Of a stretch of DNA of 64,000 nt, positions 53,452-61,493 are shown in pieces. Below the pieces are notes generated by a model. The model was not told where the DNA came from. It was given only the letters and a program-made list of their open reading frames with translations, and did not search any database. Positions within the stretch are counted from its first letter, which is position 1; each line of letters begins with the position of its first letter. The position numbers and the translations under genes are program-made. Source of the stretch: Burkholderia sp. D-99 (GTDB lineage Bacteria > Pseudomonadota > Gammaproteobacteria > Burkholderiales > Burkholderiaceae); assembly GCF_011605345.1 (NCBI RefSeq), contig NZ_JAAOXM010000001.1:558001-622000 (forward strand), read 5' to 3'.

Positions 53452-55086
53452 TTACGCGGTGGCCGGTTGCCAGTGATGCATGGCGGGCTCTTGCGCGTAC
53501 GCGCCCGACGGCGTCACGTGCGTGCCGGACGGCATCCGGAACGCGGCGACCGTTTCGGACAGCTCGCGGCCTTGTGCCTCGAGCGACTTCGAAGCGGCTG
53601 CGGCCTGCTCGACGAGCGCCGCGTTCTGCTGGGTCGTCTCGTCCATCTGCGTGATCGTCAGGTTCACCTGGTCGATGCCGCGGCTCTGCTCGGCCGACGC
53701 GGCTGCGATCTCGCCCATGATGTCCGTCACGCGCGCGACGGCCTGCGTGACGTCCGACATCGTCTTGCCGGCTTCGCCGGCGAGCGCCGAGCCGTCGCGG
53801 ATCGTCTGCACCGACGCGGAGATCAGTTCCTTGATCTCCTTCGCTGCCGTCGACGAGCGCTGCGCGAGACTGCGCACCTCGCTCGCCACGACCGCGAAAC
53901 CGCGGCCCTGTTCGCCCGCACGCGCCGCTTCGACGGCCGCATTCAGCGCGAGGATGTTGGTCTGGAACGCGATGCCTTCGATGATGCCCGTGATGTCGGC
54001 GATCTTCGACGAGCTGTGGCCGATCTCCGTCATCGTGTCGACCACGCGGCCGACCACCGAGCTGCCGCGATGCGCGACATCCGACGCGTTCGCGGCGAGC
54101 GTGCTCGCCTGTTGCGCGTTCTCGGCATTCAGCCGCACCGTCGACGTGAATTCCTCCATCGTCGCGGCGGTTTCCTGCAGCGACGCGGCCTGTTCCTCGG
54201 TGCGCTGGCTCAGGTCGAGGTTGCCCGATGCGATCTCGCCGACCGCATGCGCGATGCTGTTCGACGAATCGCGCACGCGGCCGACGATGCCGATCAACCG
54301 CTCGTTCATCGTTCGCAGCGCTTCGAGCAGATCGCGCGTCTCGTCGTTGCCGCTCACGTCGATGCGGCTGCCGAGATCGCCGTTCGCGACCGTGCGCGCG
54401 ACGTCCACGGCCGAGCCGATCGGCACCGTGATCTTGCGCGTCAGCCACAGGCCACCGCAGGCCGCGATCGAGACCGCGATCAGGCAGATGCAGGCCAGCA
54501 GGTTGCGCTCCATCGCATAGCGATCCGCGAATTGCTGGGCGATCGCGAGTTCGCGTTCATGCGTGTAGGACGCGTACGCGTCGGTCGCGCGCACCAGTTG
54601 CGCGAGCAGCGGGCGGCAGTTGTCGTCGATGTCGGCGGTCGCCTCGTCTTTCTTGCCGGCCTGCGCGAGCCCGACGATGCGCAGCGCGACGGGCCCGTAA
54701 CTGGATTCGATGCGGACGATGTCGGCCACCAGTTCGCGCGCGCGATCGGAGGTGTCGGTCGCGTTCGCCATCATGTCCTTGAGCTTCGCGAGATGCTCCT
54801 GCACGTCCTTGTGCGCCTGGTTTACCTCGGCCAGTTCGAGCTCGAGGTCGGACGGTTTGGTCACGAGCACGAGGTTGCGCGCGGCGATCGCGCGCCGGTC
54901 GACTGCGGTGCGGATCTGCGCGGACAGGGTCGCCCGCGCGCTGATGCCGTTCATGTAGCGGGAAAACTCGGCATTCGTATCGGATAGCGCCTTGAGTGCC
55001 ATGCCCGACACGATCACGACGACCGCGGCGAGCAGGCCGAAGCCGCCAAGGAGTTTTGTTTTGATGCTCATTCTGGCGATTTTCAC
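53452..55086 (-). CDS. Methyl-accepting chemotaxis protein
   Basis: A 544-residue chemoreceptor. TM1 (about residues 11-33) and TM2 (about 191-214) flank a four-helix periplasmic ligand domain (TarH/4HB-like). A HAMP domain follows (TRKITVPIGSAVDVARTVANGDL), then the signalling domain with its hairpin tip near QTNILALNAAVEAARAGEQG and GFAVVASEVRSLAQRS. The C-terminus (HHWQPATA) lacks the pentapeptide that docks CheR. The start is a GTG at 55084-55086 with GAGG upstream; an ATG five codons later is the alternative. Ligand unknown. It stands alone. Confidence 0.94.
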   Translation of the reverse strand: MKIARMSIKTKLLGGFGLLAAVVVIVSGMALKALSDTNAEFSRYMNGISARATLSAQIRTAVDRRAIAARNLVLVTKPSDLELELAEVNQAHKDVQEHLAKLKDMMANATDTSDRARELVADIVRIESSYGPVALRIVGLAQAGKKDEATADIDDNCRPLLAQLVRATDAYASYTHERELAIAQQFADRYAMERNLLACICLIAVSIAACGGLWLTRKITVPIGSAVDVARTVANGDLGSRIDVSGNDETRDLLEALRTMNERLIGIVGRVRDSSNSIAHAVGEIASGNLDLSQRTEEQAASLQETAATMEEFTSTVRLNAENAQQASTLAANASDVAHRGSSVVGRVVDTMTEIGHSSSKIADITGIIEGIAFQTNILALNAAVEAARAGEQGRGFAVVASEVRSLAQRSSTAAKEIKELISASVQTIRDGSALAGEAGKTMSDVTQAVARVTDIMGEIAAASAEQSRGIDQVNLTITQMDETTQQNAALVEQAAAASKSLEAQGRELSETVAAFRMPSGTHVTPSGAYAQEPAMHHWQPATA

Positions 55087-55538
55087 GTTGTGCCTCTGCG
55101 CGTGTGGTTGGCAAATTGGATTTATTGTTCGACCAGATACGGGCTCGTGCCGGCATTAACGGGTATACCGAATGATTCTTTACCCTTCGAAAACCCTGAT
55201 ATTAGTTTTTTTATCGCTGAAACCTTGTCGGGTGGGCGCTCTTGATTTCAATCGAAAAAACGCCGGAGCGCCCGTGATTAAAAGGTTTATACGTGGAATT
55301 TGAAACCGGTTTTATTGGTTGAAACAAAAACAGTCTTTTTGCTAATAATCGTCTGATGAATTTGTTTCGATTTATGGGTGAATAAGGGAATTTCGTTGCG
55401 ATCTAATTGGGGAGGGAACCGATGCGTGTCGTCGGTGTGTGCCGCGCGATTGGCGGTAATGGCCGATAAACGGAAATGCGGCGCGGAGTGGAGGCGCCGC
55501 AGAGCAGCCCGCGGCGGGCGCCGCGGACCATGAGAGGG
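55087..55538. other. AT-rich region upstream of the chemoreceptor, 452 bp
   Basis: The stretch 55180-55370 is strikingly AT-rich for this genome. An inverted repeat GGGCGCTC (55234-55241) / GAGCGCCC (55266-55273) with a 24-bp spacer lies in it, and several T-runs. It may hold the chemoreceptor promoter. No gene could be supported. Confidence 0.45.
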
Positions 55539-57617
55539 TCAGAACGTGGTGCGCAACCCGGCCATCACGCTGCGGCCGCCTTCCGGCGCGAAGCCGCGCA
55601 CGACCGAGGTCGAATAGCGGATTTCCTGGTTCGTCAGGTTGTCGCCGCGCAGGTATGCGAGCCAGTGCGTCGGACCCATGCGGAACTTGTAGGTCAGCAT
55701 CACGCCGAGCGACGTGTAGCCGTCCGTCGAAGCGTCGTTGTCCGGCACGCGATGCTGCGACCACGCATGCGTGACCTGTGCGCGCGCGCCGAACGGGCCG
55801 TAGCCGTAGTCGGCCGCGAGCGTCGCGCGCAGCGGCGCGATGCGCGGCAGCGGCTGGCCCGTGTCGACGTTGCGCGCATGCGTGTAGTCGGCCGTCAGTT
55901 CCAGGTCGACGGTATGGCCGCGCCGCGCGAAGGCGCGCCACTTGCCGTCCAGCTCGATGCCGTAGAACTCGGCGCGCACGCCACGGTAGATCGCCTCGTT
56001 GAGCGAGCCGTCGGTACCGGGCGCGACCGGTTCGCCGTCGTCGTTCACCACGCGGCCCGTGTTGTACTCGGCCAGGTAGTTCGAGAAGCGGTTGTAGAAC
56101 ACGCCGACGCTGCCGCGATTCGGGCCGCTCGCGTAGCGCAGCGACAGGTCGGTCGACACCGCTTTTTCCTTCGACGCGTTCGGGTTGCCGATCAGGAACT
56201 GGCCGGTCGCATCGTGCGGGCCGTTCGAATACAGCTCGTAGAAGGTCGGCGCGCGTTCGGTGTACGCGACGTTGGCCGCCACCGACCACACGGGCGTCAG
56301 CGAGAACAGTGCGCCGGCCGACAGGCTGCCCGCGTTGAATTCGCGCGGCTGTGCACCCGCGAATTTCTCGACGCCGGCCGGATCGGGATCGACCTTCACG
56401 TGCTCGAAACGGCCGCCGAGGCTCAGCTTGAGCGCCGGGACGACCTGCCATTCCTCGAGGCCGAACAGCGCGACGCTGTTCGTGCGCGTGGAGGGCACGA
56501 GCATCTCGTCGCCCAGCGCGGAGAACGTGTTCTGGCCGAACTGCACGCCGATCGCGCCTTCGAACGGGCCGATCTTGCGATGGGTTGCCTCGATGCGCGC
56601 CTCGTAGCCGCGATTGCGGAAGGTGGTGGCGGTTTCGCCGTTGTCGACTTCCTTGTGGCGATAGTCGGTGTACGCGAAGTCGAATTTCAGCTTCGTGAAC
56701 GGCCCGCTCAAGTTGCGTACCTCGGACGCGAGCGCGAGGCGTTCCTGGCGCATCCGCAGCCGCACGTCGCTCTCCGCGACGGAGCCGTAGTTCGATTCGT
56801 AGCCGCTGTAGGACAGGCCCGCGAAGCCGTCCGTCCACGTGTACGACGCGCCGAGCGCGCCGCCGTGCACGCGGCCGTCGCTGTTCGGCACGTTGCGGTA
56901 CGGCTGCGGCGTGTCGGGGCCGTCGATCGCGCGTTGCGCGCCGCTGCGTGCGTAGCCGGGAATCCGCAGCTTGCTCGTTTCGCGGTCGAACGCGTCGATG
57001 TGGAACGCGAAGCGGCCGTTGCCGCCTTCGACCTGCGCGGCGCCCGCGCGCACGGAATTCGCGCCGCCGTAGCGTGCGTCGAGCGCACCCGTCACGCCTT
57101 CGATCGCTTCGCGCGGAATCCGGTTGTCGATCGTGTTGACGACGCCGCCCACTGCGTTGCCGCCATACAGCAGTGCGGCCGGCCCGCGCACGATCTCGAC
57201 GCGTTCGACCGACAGCGGATCCTGCGGCACCGCATGGTCGTACGACAGCGACGACGCGTCGTAGGCCGCGACACCGTTCTGCAGCAGCCGGATCCGGTCG
57301 CCGTCCATCCCGCGGATGATCGGGCGGCCGACCATCGGCCCGTAGGTGGTGGTCGATACGCCGGGCAGCCCGTTCAGCGTTTCGCCGAGCGAATCGGCCT
57401 GGCGGCGCGTCAGCGCATCGCCGGAAAGCTGGACGGTCGGCGCGATCAGGTCGCTGTCGCCGAGCGGGTTCGCGGTCACGAAGATCGGTGCGAGCGGCGT
57501 GGCCGGCGGCGTGCCGGATACGGCGGGTGTATCGGCCTGTGCGTGTGCGACGGCGGCGAACAGCATCAGCGAAAGGGACGAGAGCGGGCGAAGCGGTAGA
57601 CGAGGGAGGTCGCGCAT
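55539..57617 (-). CDS. ZnuD-like TonB-dependent zinc receptor
   Basis: Outer-membrane receptor of 692 residues. Signal peptide to about residue 26 (ends VAHAQAD), then the TonB-box region APIFVTANPL. The plug domain shows LNGLPGVSTTTYGPMVGRPIIRGMDGDRIRLLQNG, then VERVEIVRGPAALLYGGNAVGGVVNTID. The barrel ends in a terminal Phe (LRTTF). Overall layout and the DGDRIRLLQNGV stretch match the ZnuD/TdfJ family of zinc receptors. A Zur box 160 bp upstream supports this. The ATG at 57615-57617 is used. Confidence 0.9.
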   Translation of the reverse strand: MRDLPRLPLRPLSSLSLMLFAAVAHAQADTPAVSGTPPATPLAPIFVTANPLGDSDLIAPTVQLSGDALTRRQADSLGETLNGLPGVSTTTYGPMVGRPIIRGMDGDRIRLLQNGVAAYDASSLSYDHAVPQDPLSVERVEIVRGPAALLYGGNAVGGVVNTIDNRIPREAIEGVTGALDARYGGANSVRAGAAQVEGGNGRFAFHIDAFDRETSKLRIPGYARSGAQRAIDGPDTPQPYRNVPNSDGRVHGGALGASYTWTDGFAGLSYSGYESNYGSVAESDVRLRMRQERLALASEVRNLSGPFTKLKFDFAYTDYRHKEVDNGETATTFRNRGYEARIEATHRKIGPFEGAIGVQFGQNTFSALGDEMLVPSTRTNSVALFGLEEWQVVPALKLSLGGRFEHVKVDPDPAGVEKFAGAQPREFNAGSLSAGALFSLTPVWSVAANVAYTERAPTFYELYSNGPHDATGQFLIGNPNASKEKAVSTDLSLRYASGPNRGSVGVFYNRFSNYLAEYNTGRVVNDDGEPVAPGTDGSLNEAIYRGVRAEFYGIELDGKWRAFARRGHTVDLELTADYTHARNVDTGQPLPRIAPLRATLAADYGYGPFGARAQVTHAWSQHRVPDNDASTDGYTSLGVMLTYKFRMGPTHWLAYLRGDNLTNQEIRYSTSVVRGFAPEGGRSVMAGLRTTF

Positions 57618-57776
57618 GGTCGGTGAATCGGTTGGAATCGGATCGGATAACGAGCGATGCGGGTCACGGCTGGATACGATATATTGTTGCGTCCGTGACG
57701 CGTAGTGACCCGTTGGAACATGGCTCGGCGAGGCTCGCCCGCCCGGAGTGGAACGGCGTCAGGCGGACGAGCACGC

Positions 57777-57799
57777 GAAATGATATGTTATATCATTTC
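57777..57799. promoter_or_regulatory. Zur box (zinc uptake regulator site)
   Basis: Perfect palindrome with 10-bp arms GAAATGATAT and ATATCATTTC separated by GTT. It matches the E. coli Zur consensus GAAATGTTATANTATAACATTTC in length and in most positions. It sits 160 bp upstream of the ZnuD-like receptor start and about 177 bp upstream of the FMN aptamer. It should repress in zinc-replete cells; whether it also acts on ribH2 is open. Confidence 0.9.
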
Positions 57800-57975
57800 A
57801 AATTCCAAGCCGGATGACAGGAAGTCGTAGGTTTTCCGTCGGATTGGTGAAAAGGCTGCTGGACAGGAGGCCGGTCACCCGGGGGCACGTTGAGTGCATG
57901 AAGTGGGCGGGTGACATCGAAGACTTGCACGACGCGAGTGTGATAGATTTCCGGCGCGGCCAATGTGCCGCGAAC

Positions 57976-58128
57976 GTTCTCAGGGCGGGGTGAAATTCCC
58001 CACCGGCGGTAATCGCGCGATTGATTGCGTGTAGCCCGCGAGCGCTTGCCGACACGCATGTGCACGGCAAGGTCAGCAGACCCGGTTGGATTCCGGGGCC
58101 GACGGTCAAAGTCCGGATGAGAGAGAGC
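57976..58128 (+). promoter_or_regulatory. FMN riboswitch (RFN element)
   Basis: All conserved blocks occur in order: TTCTCAGGGCGGGG, TGAAATTCCCCACCGGCGGTAA (57991-58012), GCCCGCGAGCG (58032-58042), GGTCAGCAGACCCGGTTGGATTCCGGGGCCGACGG and GTCAAAGTCCGGATGAGAGAGA. It lies on the ribH2 side, so FMN probably shuts off its expression. The platform between aptamer and start codon is about 70 nt. Confidence 0.96.
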
Positions 58129-58198
58129 GGGGTTCGTTGCGTACGCAAGGTACGCGGCTTCTCCCTGTGCGCCCATTCAACTCACACAGGACCCATCG

Positions 58199-58705
58199 AT
58201 GACCCAACTTGCTTCCCCCTCCCAAACTGCCGCGCCGCGTATCGCTTTTGTCCAGTCATGCTGGCACAAGGAGATCGTCGACCAGTGCCGAAACGCGTTT
58301 GTCGGCGGACTCGTCAACGCGAACCTGAGCCAGGCGGATTGCGATTTCTTCGAAGTGGCAGGCGCTTTCGAAATTCCGCTGCATGCCAAACTGCTCGCGA
58401 AAACCGGCAAATACGCGGCCATCGCGTGCGCCGGCCTGGTCGTCGACGGCGGCATCTATCGCCATGACTTCGTCGCGCAAGCGGTGATTTCCGGTCTCAT
58501 GCAGGTGCAGCTCGAAACCGGCGTGGTGGTGCTATCGGCGGTTCTGACGCCGCATCATTTCCACGGGGCCGAGCATGTCGCGTTCTTCCACGACCACTTC
58601 CTCGTGAAAGGCGCGGAACTCGCGCATGCATGCGTCGATACGATCGGCAAGGTCGCCGCGCTGAAAGCCGAACCCGTAGTCGCCGCGATACCGCAGGCTG
58701 CCTGA
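58199..58705 (+). CDS. ribH2: 6,7-dimethyl-8-ribityllumazine synthase, type II
   Basis: Riboflavin pathway enzyme, 168 residues, joining 5-amino-6-ribitylaminouracil and 3,4-dihydroxy-2-butanone 4-phosphate. GAFEIPLHAKLLAKTGKYAAI, VDGGIYRHDFVAQAVISGLM and VLSAVLTPHHFH are conserved; their form (IYRHDFV, TPHHFH) is that of the decameric Brucella RibH2 type, not the icosahedral type that contains GVLT motifs. It stands alone; ribE, ribBA and ribD do not accompany it. So this is probably a second lumazine synthase in addition to one in a main rib operon elsewhere. Confidence 0.93.
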   Translation: MTQLASPSQTAAPRIAFVQSCWHKEIVDQCRNAFVGGLVNANLSQADCDFFEVAGAFEIPLHAKLLAKTGKYAAIACAGLVVDGGIYRHDFVAQAVISGLMQVQLETGVVVLSAVLTPHHFHGAEHVAFFHDHFLVKGAELAHACVDTIGKVAALKAEPVVAAIPQAA

Positions 58706-58719
58706 CGCATCAGTGTGTG

Positions 58720-58750
58720 CGTGCCGCCGCGTCGATTGCGCGGCGGCACG
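58720..58750. terminator. Hairpin after ribH2
   Basis: Perfect 12-bp stem CGTGCCGCCGCG / CGCGGCGGCACG with a 7-base loop, 15 bp after the ribH2 stop. It lies before the end of the convergent marR gene. No long U tract follows. Confidence 0.65.
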
Positions 58751-58810
58751 TACGCCAGTTTGTGCGGGGAACTCGCGAAGGCGGCAGCGACACGGCATTT
58801 CCGCCCTTGC

Positions 58811-59242
58811 TCAGCGCTCCGCAGGAAACCGCTCCTGCAGCGCGTGCAGCCAGCGCGCGACGGTATCGAGTTCATCGTCGGAAAACCCGTCGCACAGCTT
58901 GCCGTTCAGCTCGCGCAGCAGCACGCGCGCCCGCTTGAGCGCCGCGTGACCGTCGTCGGTCAGGTACAACCGCGTCGCGCGGCCGTCGTCCGAATCGGCG
59001 TGACGCGTAATGAGGCCGGCTTTCTCCATCCGGTCGGCGAGCCCCGTCATCGCGGACGGCGCAAGCTGCAGCGCGGCGCCGACTTCGCCGATCAGCGCAC
59101 CGTCCTGTTTCGCGAGACAGAACAGCACGCCGGCCTGCGCGGCGCTCGCGCGGGTCTCGGTCTCCGCCTTGCGGTCGATCCAGCGCTGCACGCGCCGCTG
59201 GCCGATGTTCAACATGAAAAACAGTCGTCGGTCTTCGCTCAA
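58811..59242 (-). CDS. MarR family transcriptional regulator
   Basis: A 143-residue winged-helix regulator with LIGEVGAALQLAPSAMTGLADRMEKAGLI as the DNA-binding helix-turn-helix, and ADSDDGRATRLYLTDDGHA as the wing. The start is taken as the TTG at 59240-59242, which overlaps the hydrolase stop codon as TTGA; an ATG at about 59214 would be the next choice. It is the second gene of the hydrolase operon. The two palindromes upstream of that operon are the probable operator, giving self-regulation. Confidence 0.9.
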   Translation of the reverse strand: MSEDRRLFFMLNIGQRRVQRWIDRKAETETRASAAQAGVLFCLAKQDGALIGEVGAALQLAPSAMTGLADRMEKAGLITRHADSDDGRATRLYLTDDGHAALKRARVLLRELNGKLCDGFSDDELDTVARWLHALQERFPAER

Positions 59243-60156
59243 GCTGGGTTCCCGGCTGCAATGGAAAGGGGGGGACGTCCCGCGGTTCGCGGCGTGTCGA
59301 GTGCCTGCGCGAGCCAGTCGGCCACGTCGGGCCACAGCACGGTACCGGGGCGGCTGCGGAAGAAGCCCATGTGCCCGACCGGGCCGCTGCCCGCCGCATG
59401 CGGATCGATCTGGCGGCGTTCGACCGCCGCGCGGGTCAGATAGCTTACCAGCAGCCCGATCGCAGTCGGGTTCGCCCACGGGTCGTCGTCGAAGCCGAGC
59501 ACAAGGATCGGCAACTGCTGTTTCGCGTAACGCTCGGCCGCGCCGAGTGTCGGATCATCGAAAAAATAGTGCGGCAGCGTCGTCCAGCGGCCCCATTCGC
59601 GGAACACGCCGGCCGGCATGTCTTCGCCGAGCCCGAGGCGCTTGCCGGGCACGTAGCCGAACAGCGCCGACATCAGCGGGCCGAACACACGCAGGATCAG
59701 CCGCACCTTCAGGCGTTCGGCCGCCTGCGTGATCAGTCGCGTGCTGGCCGCATGCGTGGCGACGAGCACGGCCGCGCGCAGATGCGGCGTAGCGGCCGAC
59801 AGCCCGATCGCATGCCCGCCGACGCTATGCCCGACCGCCAGCAGCGGCAACCCTTCATAGGCCTGCCGTGCCCACGCGGTCGCGGCGCCCACGTCGAGTT
59901 CCATCCAGTCGCGCATGCGTGCCTGCAGCGCGCCCAGGCGCGCGGGCCGCGACGCGCCGATGCCGCGATAGTTGTAGGTGAGCGCCGCGAAGCCGCGTTC
60001 GGTCAGGAACCGCGCGAAGCCCGCATACAGCCGCTCCGGCACGGCCGTCGCCGGATGGATCAGCACCAGTGCGCGCGGCGCTTCGTCCGGCGTCCACAGC
60101 GTGCCGTGCAGTGCGTAGCCGTCGGCGGCGGAAAACTCGATGGGTTGGGAGGTCAT
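59239..60156 (-). CDS. Alpha/beta hydrolase
   Basis: A 305-residue serine hydrolase. GFAALTYNYRGIGASRPARLG is the N-terminal strand and loop; the nucleophile is the Ser of GHSVGGHAIG. FGFDDDPWANP and GHMGFFR supply the acid and the His. Similar proteins are annotated as alpha/beta hydrolases of COG4757 type. The ATG at 60154-60156 lies 24 bp from the first palindrome. First gene of an operon with the MarR regulator, overlapping it by 4 bp. Substrate unknown. Confidence 0.88.
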   Translation of the reverse strand: MTSQPIEFSAADGYALHGTLWTPDEAPRALVLIHPATAVPERLYAGFARFLTERGFAALTYNYRGIGASRPARLGALQARMRDWMELDVGAATAWARQAYEGLPLLAVGHSVGGHAIGLSAATPHLRAAVLVATHAASTRLITQAAERLKVRLILRVFGPLMSALFGYVPGKRLGLGEDMPAGVFREWGRWTTLPHYFFDDPTLGAAERYAKQQLPILVLGFDDDPWANPTAIGLLVSYLTRAAVERRQIDPHAAGSGPVGHMGFFRSRPGTVLWPDVADWLAQALDTPRTAGRPPLSIAAGNPA

Positions 60157-60179
60157 GGCCGTCCTCGTTCCGGGTCATT

Positions 60180-60195
60180 ATTTCGTATGCGAAAT
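60180..60195. promoter_or_regulatory. MarR-type operator palindrome, site 1
   Basis: ATTTCG-TATG-CGAAAT, a perfect inverted repeat 24 bp upstream of the hydrolase start codon. It has the same arms as the second site, which lies 30 bp away, about three DNA turns. Confidence 0.75.
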
Positions 60196-60209
60196 ATAGT
60201 GCGTAATTT

Positions 60210-60225
60210 ATTTCGCGCACGAAAT
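60210..60225. promoter_or_regulatory. MarR-type operator palindrome, site 2
   Basis: ATTTCG-CGCA-CGAAAT, a perfect inverted repeat with the same arms as site 1. Both centres are 30 bp apart, so two dimers could bind on one face of the DNA. Confidence 0.75.
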
Positions 60226-60457
60226 ATCTGTCGAGGATTCATTCGAACCGGGTTGGCGGGAGGGCAGCAGGCGATATCCGGCGACATCGACCCGGTCATA
60301 AAATATTTGCATCTTTACATAGAAGAATATTGCGTTTGTTTCATAGATCGGATCGGCGTATCTTCACCGGTTCCATCCGTTCCGCCGGCCGCCGTGCACG
60401 GCGGACCACGAGGCGCCGCCATCGCGCGGCCGCCCGCCAACCTTCCGGGAGATCACG

Positions 60458-61423
60458 TTGCTGAGCCGAATCGTCACGGCACTCTTGCTGGCGCTTGCCG
60501 CGCAGCCAGGCATGGCCAAAGACACCGTCACGCTGCGCGTCGGTGAACAGAACTACTTCAACATCCAGGCGTCGATGGAGGCGTCCGGCGTGCTGAAGGA
60601 CCTGCCTTACGCGATCGAATGGAAGCATTTCCAGGCCGCCGCGCCCGTTGCCGAGAGCCTGAACGGTAACGCGATCGATGTCGGCTTCCTCGGCGATTCC
60701 GCGTTGCTCACGCTGGCCGCGCGCGGTGCGCCGGTGAAGGTGGTCGCGGTGTCGCGCCAGAGCCTCGACGGCGTCGCGATTCTCGTCCCCAAGAATTCGC
60801 CGGTGCGCACCCTGGCCGACCTGCAGGGCAAGACCATCGCCGTATGGCGTGGCGCGTGGAGCCAGCAGCTCGTGCTGCGCGCGCTCGAACACGCCGGCCT
60901 GCGCGCGGATTCGGTGAAGTACGCGTACCTGATGCCGATCGATGCGACCAACGCGCTCGCGAACGGCTCGGTCGACGCCGTGTCGCTGTGGGAGCCGTTC
61001 GTCAGCACGCTCGCGTTGCGGCAAGGCGCGCGGCCCGTGACGACCGCGCAGGGGCTGATGCCGGCGCTGAGCTTCGTCGCCGCGAACGAGCAGGCTGCAA
61101 CGGGCAAGCGCGCCGAGATCACCGATTTCCTGCGGCGCGTGGTTGCCGCGCGCCAGTGGGTCGACAGCCATCCGCGCGAGTACGCGGACCTGTGGGCGAA
61201 GCGCGCGAAGCTCGAACCGGATGTCGCGTACCGCTGGCTCAACAACGCGAAGCAGCGCGTGGGCCCGGTCGACGAGACGGCAGCGAAGGACGCGCAGAAC
61301 ACGGCCGATTTCCTGCACAAGGCCGGCGTGATTCCGGCTGCGTACGACACGTCGAAGCTGCTCGACCGCTCGTATGCGGGCGCGTTCGCGGCGCCTGCGC
61401 AGAAGACGGCCGCCGCGCAATGA
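60458..61423 (+). CDS. Sulfonate/taurine-type ABC transporter substrate-binding protein
   Basis: A 321-residue periplasmic protein of the SsuA/TauA family. Signal peptide is about residues 1-20 (ends QPGMA). Domain blocks: LRVGEQNYFNIQASMEASG, DVGFLGDSALLTLAARG, KVVAVSRQSLDGVAILVPKN, DLQGKTIAVWRGAWSQQLVL and DAVSLWEPFV. The start is a TTG at 60458, taken because GGGAG lies six bases upstream. 70 bp later comes a flavin monooxygenase gene. No SsuB or SsuC partner lies in the window. Confidence 0.88.
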   Translation: MLSRIVTALLLALAAQPGMAKDTVTLRVGEQNYFNIQASMEASGVLKDLPYAIEWKHFQAAAPVAESLNGNAIDVGFLGDSALLTLAARGAPVKVVAVSRQSLDGVAILVPKNSPVRTLADLQGKTIAVWRGAWSQQLVLRALEHAGLRADSVKYAYLMPIDATNALANGSVDAVSLWEPFVSTLALRQGARPVTTAQGLMPALSFVAANEQAATGKRAEITDFLRRVVAARQWVDSHPREYADLWAKRAKLEPDVAYRWLNNAKQRVGPVDETAAKDAQNTADFLHKAGVIPAAYDTSKLLDRSYAGAFAAPAQKTAAAQ

Positions 61424-61493
61424 TCGTGCTGTCATTGCCACGATTTTCGTGGTTCCCGCAATTCCCTATCAAGCACCTCAAGGACATACCGAC

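Larger units (their letters stand above)
57618..58198. other. Divergent regulatory region between znuD-like gene and ribH2
   Basis: The 581-bp gap carries no protein gene. It holds the Zur box (57777-57799), the FMN aptamer and its expression platform (about 57976-58198), and the divergent promoters. A second AT-rich spot GATACGATATATTGTTGC at 57671-57688 lies close to the receptor gene and may be its promoter -10 region. Confidence 0.7.
60157..60457. other. Divergent intergenic region with AT-rich core, 301 bp
   Basis: Carries the two MarR-type palindromes on the hydrolase side and an AT-rich run (60298-60352) on the sulfonate-binding-protein side, where a promoter for that gene is likely. 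No protein gene is supported. Confidence 0.5.

Noticed and set aside
55087..55400. Flagellar sigma-28 promoter for the chemoreceptor
   Set aside because: A TTATCGC-like hexamer exists, but no matching -35 partner at the right spacing was found.
57671..57693. Second Zur-like site near the ZnuD-like gene
   Set aside because: One half resembles the Zur arm, but the other does not; kept only as a possible promoter.
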